A stretch of DNA of 8,786 nucleotides from CAYLJJ01 sp964384025 (GTDB taxonomy: Bacteria; Myxococcota_A; Bradymonadia; UBA7976; UBA1532), in NCBI GenBank assembly GCA_964384025.1, contig CAYLJJ010000166.1, positions 1-8,786 of the forward strand. The letters run 5' to 3'. Below the pieces are notes generated by a model that was not told the DNA's origin, made no database searches, and saw only the letters and a list, made by a program, of their open reading frames with translations. Positions 6,601 to 8,786 of the stretch are shown here, in pieces (the first letter of the stretch is position 1; each line of letters starts with the position of its first letter). A program made the translations under genes and the position numbers.

Positions 6601-8786
6601 TAACTCTGCGACCTCAAGGAGTTCTCGACTGGCCAGTTCAGCCTCTTGCCGTTTCCGCTCAGCGAGCTGAAGGATCTCTCGAGCGGCTTCACGCTCAGCC
6701 TTAGCCACCAACTCCTTCTCTTCGCAGAGCTGACGAGCCTCACGAAGAAGTGTGGTCGCCTGCTCCTCAAGGCGGCCCTGCTCCTCAAGAGCTTGTTTGC
6801 GTGTCTCTTCAGCTTGTCGTAGATCTTCAAAAGCGCGCTCGGTAGCAGCGCGAGCCTCCTTAATCTTCTGCTCAGCCTCTCTCTGCTCCTCAGCAGTGGT
6901 AACGGCTTGAGCCTCCTTCTTGCTTAGTTCTCGAAGCTGCTGCTCGAGCTGGCTATCCAGTTCAACCAAACACTCACGATAACCCTGAGTCTCCAGTTCG
7001 ACAGCTTTAAGGGCCAGAGCCTGAGCTTCTCGCTCAGCCTCAGCCCCTCTCAGTTGAACCTTCAGAGCCTCGGCAGCCTCTTGAGCTGCCTGTTCAGCTC
7101 CTTGACGCTTCTGCTCAACAACTTCAAGAAGCTCTCGGCTGGCCTGCTCAGCTTCTCGCTCTCTTTGTTTGGCTGCCCTGAGGATCTCTTGAGCAGCTTC
7201 GCGCTCGGCCTTAGCCTCCAGCTCCTTCTCTTCACGAAGCTGACGAGCCTCACGGAGGAGGGTTGCCGCCTGCTCCTCAAGGCGGCCCTGCTCCTCAAGG
7301 GCCTGTTTGCGCGTCTCTTCAGCTTGTCGAAGATCCTCAAAGGCGCGCTGAGTAGCAGCGCGAGCCTCTTCAGCCTTTAATTCAGCCTCTCTCTGCTCCT
7401 CAATGGTGGTAACGGCCAGGGCTTCCTTCTCACTCAGCTCTCGAAGCTGTTGCTCAAGTTGACTATCCAGCCCAGTCAAGCGCTCTCGATAGTTCAGGGT
7501 CTCCAACTCAACAGATTTAAGAGCCAGAGCTTGAGCCTCTCGCTCAGCCTCAGCCTCTCTAAGTCGAACCTCCAGAGCATCAGCAGCTTCTTGGGCAGCC
7601 TGTTCGGCTCCTTGGCGCTGCTGCTCAGCGACCCTAAAGGTTTCTCGAGCGACCTCACGCTCAGCCTTGGCCTCTAACTCCTTCTCTTCACGAAGCTGGC
7701 GCGCTTCACGAAGGAGCACCGCCGCTTGCTCCTCAAGGCGGCCCTGCTCCTCAAGGGCCTGTTTACGAGTCTCTTCAGCTCTTCGGAGATCTTCAAAAGC
7801 GCGCCCGGTAGCTGCACGAGCCTCCTCAACTTTTGACTCTGCCTCTCTCTGCTCCTCAACGGTAGCAACAGCCAGGGCTTCTTTCTCGCTCAGCTCTCGA
7901 AGCTGTTGCTCAAGTTGACTATCCAACTCGGTCAAGCGCTCCTGATAGCTCTGGGTTTCTAACTCAATATCTTTAAGAGCCAGAGCTTGAGCTTTCCGCT
8001 CAGCCTCAGCTTCTCTAAGTTGAGTCTCCAGAGCACCAGCAGCCTCTAGGGCGGCTTGTTCAGCTTCTTGGCGCAGTAACTCAGCAGCTTCAAGGATCTC
8101 TCGGCTGGCCTGCTCAGCTTCTCGCTGTCTCTGTTCAGCAGCTTTAAGAGTCTCTCGGGCGGCTTTACGCTCAGTTGTAGCTTCCAGCTCCTTCTCTTCG
8201 CGAAATTGGCGCGCTTTACGAAGGAGGGTCGCCGCCTGCTCCTCAAGGCGGCCCTGCTCCTCAAGGGCTTGTTTACGAGTCTCTTCAGCTCCTCGGAGAT
8301 CTTCAAAGGCGCGCTCGATAGCTGCACGAGCCTCCTCAACTTTTGACTCTGCCTCTCTCCGTTCTTCGACCACGGTGGTGGCCTGAGTCTCTTTCTCGCT
8401 TAACTCTCTGATCTGCTGTTCTAGCTGGCTATCCAGCTCGGTTAAGCGCTCAAGATAATTTTGAGTCTCCAACTCAAGAGCTTTAAGGGCTAGAGTTTGG
8501 GTTTCTCGTTCGACCTCAGCCTCTTTAAGCTGAGCTTCCAGGGTATCAGCAGCTTCTTGAGCGGCTTGTTCAGCTCCCCAACGCTTCTGCTCAGCGGCTT
8601 TAAGGATCGTTCGAGCAGCTTTGCGCTCAGCCTTGGCCTCTAACTCCTTCTCTTCACGGAGTTGACGAGCTTCACGAAGGAGGGTCGCTGCTTGTTCCTC
8701 AAGGCGTCCCTGCTCCCCAAGGGCTTGTTTACGCGTCTCTTCAGCTTGTCGAAGATCCTCAAAGGCGCGCTCAGTAGCCGCGCGAG
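3661..8786 (-). CDS. Giant repetitive coiled-coil protein (5' partial)
   Basis: The minus-strand frame is open from the window edge at 8786 to a TGA at 3661-3663, giving at least 1,708 residues. No ATG, GTG or TTG in frame lies between 8473 and 8786. The TTG at 8470-8472 is not a start, because it encodes the Leu of the repeat-end motif (ALKALEL) and the repeat continues upstream. Composition is dominated by Glu, Ala, Leu, Arg and Gln, with almost no Pro, Gly, Cys or aromatics. No membrane segment or signal peptide is visible. Hydrophobic spacing such as L75, A79, L82, A86, L89 within a repeat follows the 4-3 heptad pattern, and L12, L16, L20, L23 follows a 4-4-3 hendecad pattern. Ten repeats plus one partial repeat are recognisable. 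A long rod, filament or scaffold role is inferred from shape only. The family is unknown to me. A single stable alpha helix rich in Glu-Arg pairs is an alternative for parts of it. Confidence 0.92.
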   Translation of the reverse strand, partial: RAATERAFEDLRQAEETRKQALGEQGRLEEQAATLLREARQLREEKELEAKAERKAARTILKAAEQKRWGAEQAAQEAADTLEAQLKEAEVERETQTLALKALELETQNYLERLTELDSQLEQQIRELSEKETQATTVVEERREAESKVEEARAAIERAFEDLRGAEETRKQALEEQGRLEEQAATLLRKARQFREEKELEATTERKAARETLKAAEQRQREAEQASREILEAAELLRQEAEQAALEAAGALETQLREAEAERKAQALALKDIELETQSYQERLTELDSQLEQQLRELSEKEALAVATVEEQREAESKVEEARAATGRAFEDLRRAEETRKQALEEQGRLEEQAAVLLREARQLREEKELEAKAEREVARETFRVAEQQRQGAEQAAQEAADALEVRLREAEAEREAQALALKSVELETLNYRERLTGLDSQLEQQLRELSEKEALAVTTIEEQREAELKAEEARAATQRAFEDLRQAEETRKQALEEQGRLEEQAATLLREARQLREEKELEAKAEREAAQEILRAAKQREREAEQASRELLEVVEQKRQGAEQAAQEAAEALKVQLRGAEAEREAQALALKAVELETQGYRECLVELDSQLEQQLRELSKKEAQAVTTAEEQREAEQKIKEARAATERAFEDLRQAEETRKQALEEQGRLEEQATTLLREARQLCEEKELVAKAEREAAREILQLAERKRQEAELASRELLEVAELKRQETVLAAELKRQEAEQIAQDATDALEARIKEAEVEREAQALALKAVELETQGYLERLTKLDCKLEQQLRELADKELAASSAVEAQREAELSTEEARAATQRAFDDLRRAEETRKQALEEQGRLEEQAVTLLREARQLREEKEQAAEAERRAARESLEAAELKRQEAEQAAQEILEAAELKRQKAEQAAQEAAEILEAQLRAAETARYTQELSLKAAEMERQGYLERLAELDSQLEQQLRALSEREALVAVAVEEQKRAELNAEEGRAAAERAFEDLRRAEERRKQALEEQGTLEEQAATLLREARQLREEKEQAAEVEREAARESLKTAKLERRRAEEQAQAIAAALEIRLKRAKEERQTQALALQIAEQETQSYREQLLELNAQLKQQLQELDEKQKGAKEAAEERARVELKAEEARAATERAFTDLRDAEERRGRALEERGDLEEQAQALLREARQLREEKELLAEAERRAARELLKAAELKRQRANEAAQEILEGVERELREAEGEAAQRRQEAEEEAQITTIALEAQIQKAEAEHRSQALVLKKITEDLQEQSRRLLELEKQFSEKQREAKRASEERAQAELRREEAQRATEHLLEDLQRLEESRAQALEQRAHLEEQTTTLLHEAQQLKEEQERAVEVERKAAQERFQAAELERHQNEENARMAALALEDQLNRAEAERQAQESALKVIQLKTRQHSERLNQLNLQLKQQLRELGEKQESVQSAAEARAQAELELNIARAGVERAFEDLRRAEERRQQALEEQSRLEEDAARILREARELREEKELSAEVERKAARKLQEEARRGYQAAEERVEEERLREEELFKSASKLAKSRLREAEVQRQRQSSALQVVELELRQLSQSLLEERSRWGEMSREASAERKRSQLMLLEARAATERTLDDLRRVEETRRLALEEQRRLEVEHLELSRAAPQPSVTQELRPQSLKEEGLKSAELEQLNTEQLRWGQRWQPRS
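3664..4017 (-). repeat. Degenerate terminal repeat R10 and C-terminal tail
   Basis: The first 70 residues still carry the core (EARAATERTLDDLRRVEETR) but are shortened at the front. From about 3807 downward the coiled coil ends, and a tail of roughly 48 residues follows with three Pro before the last helix-like segment, ending RWGQRWQPRS. This is the only part of the visible protein with Pro, and one of few with Trp. Confidence 0.8.
4018..4506 (-). repeat. Coiled-coil repeat R9 (163 residues)
   Basis: Basic unit plus 11 residues. The N-terminal two thirds follow the consensus (RAFEDLRRAEERRQQALEEQ). The last third (RGYQAAEERVEEERLREEEL) is divergent. Confidence 0.85.
4507..4941 (-). repeat. 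Coiled-coil repeat R8 (145 residues)
   Basis: The only repeat shorter than the basic unit, by exactly seven residues. The loss is in the first 25 residues (LELEKQFSEKQ against LELNAQLKQQLQELDEKQ in R7), equal to one heptad. Confidence 0.85.
4942..5484 (-). repeat. Coiled-coil repeat R7 (181 residues)
   Basis: Basic unit plus 29 residues, the same length as R4, but the added sequence (REAEGEAAQRRQEAEEEA) is different. It was therefore probably gained separately or has diverged far. Confidence 0.85.
5485..5940 (-). repeat. Coiled-coil repeat R6 (152 residues)
   Basis: A basic-length unit starting ERQGYLERLAELDSQLEQQL. It is more divergent than R0-R5 in its last third (LERRRAEEQAQAIAAALE). Confidence 0.9.
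5941..6450 (-). repeat. Coiled-coil repeat R5 (170 residues)
   Basis: Basic unit plus 18 residues. The submodule duplication is especially clear here: AELKRQEAEQAAQEILEA is followed directly by AELKRQKAEQAAQEAAEI. It contains the third Cys (KLDCKL, residue 688). Confidence 0.9.
6029..6136 (-). repeat. 54-bp direct duplication inside R5
   Basis: Bases 6029-6082 and 6083-6136 are near-identical 54-bp copies, each coding one 18-residue submodule. This is the DNA footprint of the step that turns a 152-residue unit into a 170-residue unit. Confidence 0.8.
6451..6993 (-). repeat. Coiled-coil repeat R4 (181 residues)
   Basis: Basic unit plus 18 plus 11 residues. The extra 11 are a local duplication, visible as AELKRQETVLA followed by AELKRQEAEQI. 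It also holds two of the three Cys of the coiled coil (residues 501 and 583, counting from the TTG at 8472). Confidence 0.9.
6557..6622 (-). repeat. 33-bp direct duplication inside R4
   Basis: Related 33-bp segments start at 6557 and 6590, each beginning TCCTGGCG or TCTTGGCG. They code two copies of an 11-residue segment starting AELKRQE. This accounts for R4 being 11 residues longer than R3 and R5. Confidence 0.7.
6994..7503 (-). repeat. Coiled-coil repeat R3 (170 residues)
   Basis: Basic unit plus the 18-residue submodule (here ASRELLEVVEQKRQGAEQ). At the DNA level its EETRKQAL-to-EARAA region is closer to R0 than to its neighbour R2. Confidence 0.9.
7504..7959 (-). repeat. Coiled-coil repeat R2 (152 residues, basic unit)
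   Basis: This is the clearest basic unit, with no inserted submodule. It starts ETQSYQERLTELDSQLEQQL and ends ALALKSVEL. I used it as the reference for position numbering within repeats. Confidence 0.9.
7960..8469 (-). repeat. Coiled-coil repeat R1 (170 residues)
   Basis: This is the basic unit plus one 18-residue submodule (ASREILEAAELLRQEAEQ). It shares with R2 a nearly identical DNA stretch (8270-8358 against 7757-7845), including the ESKVEEARAA variant not found in the other copies. Confidence 0.9.
8470..8786 (-). repeat. Coiled-coil repeat R0 (partial)
   Basis: 105 residues are visible, corresponding to positions 48-152 of the 152-residue basic unit, with no extra submodule. The core RAFEDLR..EETRKQAL is intact. 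Two odd changes are GEQ in place of EEQ, and a Trp (KRWGAEQ) where other copies have Gln. This shows the array continues beyond the window. Confidence 0.9.

Noticed and set aside
8470..8472. TTG as a possible start of the coiled-coil gene
   Set aside because: The frame stays open to 8786 and encodes the preceding repeat, so this Leu is the last residue of repeat R0.
3661..8786. Regular repeats as a CRISPR array or other non-coding array
   Set aside because: The units are contiguous, hundreds of bases long, keep one reading frame throughout and have no spacer structure.
3661..8786. Assignment of the coiled coil to SMC, TolA, crescentin or a myosin-like family
   Set aside because: Composition alone would give such matches. 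No ATPase motifs, membrane segment or family-specific head is visible, and the N-terminus is missing.

Overview
The window holds two long, convergent protein-coding genes that meet tail to tail, with 23 bp between their stop codons. Both run off the window at their 5' ends. There are no RNA genes, mobile elements or CRISPR arrays that I can see. No promoter is visible, because neither gene start lies inside the window.

The plus-strand gene (2-3637) encodes a large, acidic, Cys-containing protein that is probably secreted or surface-anchored. It is built from repeats. A Gly-rich linker of nine-residue repeats, read from a 27-bp tandem repeat at the window edge, is followed by two full copies and one shortened copy of a module. 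The module order is beta-sandwich-like domain, five-Cys motif, PPC-like domain with a C-x10-C-N-D-D signature, second beta domain, four-Cys motif. The third copy ends after its PPC-like domain, which carries an extra insertion with eight Cys. The first ATG, at 101, is almost certainly internal. The frame is open to the window edge, and the Met aligns with a mid-domain Val or Ile in the other copies.

The minus-strand gene (3661-8786) encodes at least 1,708 residues of nearly pure Glu/Ala/Leu/Arg/Gln alpha-helical coiled coil. It consists of ten visible repeats plus part of an eleventh. Repeat lengths are 145, 152, 163, 170 or 181 residues. These differ only by sums of 7 and 11, so every insertion or deletion keeps heptad/hendecad phase. 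The N-terminal repeats are nearly identical and the C-terminal ones decay, ending in a short Pro/Trp-containing tail.

The PPC-like signature and the CDP...C..GLC motifs are in the style I associate with predatory or marine deltaproteobacteria-like lineages (Bradymonadales, Myxococcota). This is recognition from memory and not a database result. Nothing in the window ties the two genes into one pathway. They converge, so they are not an operon. What they share is repeat-driven growth: each is being expanded by tandem duplication at the DNA level.
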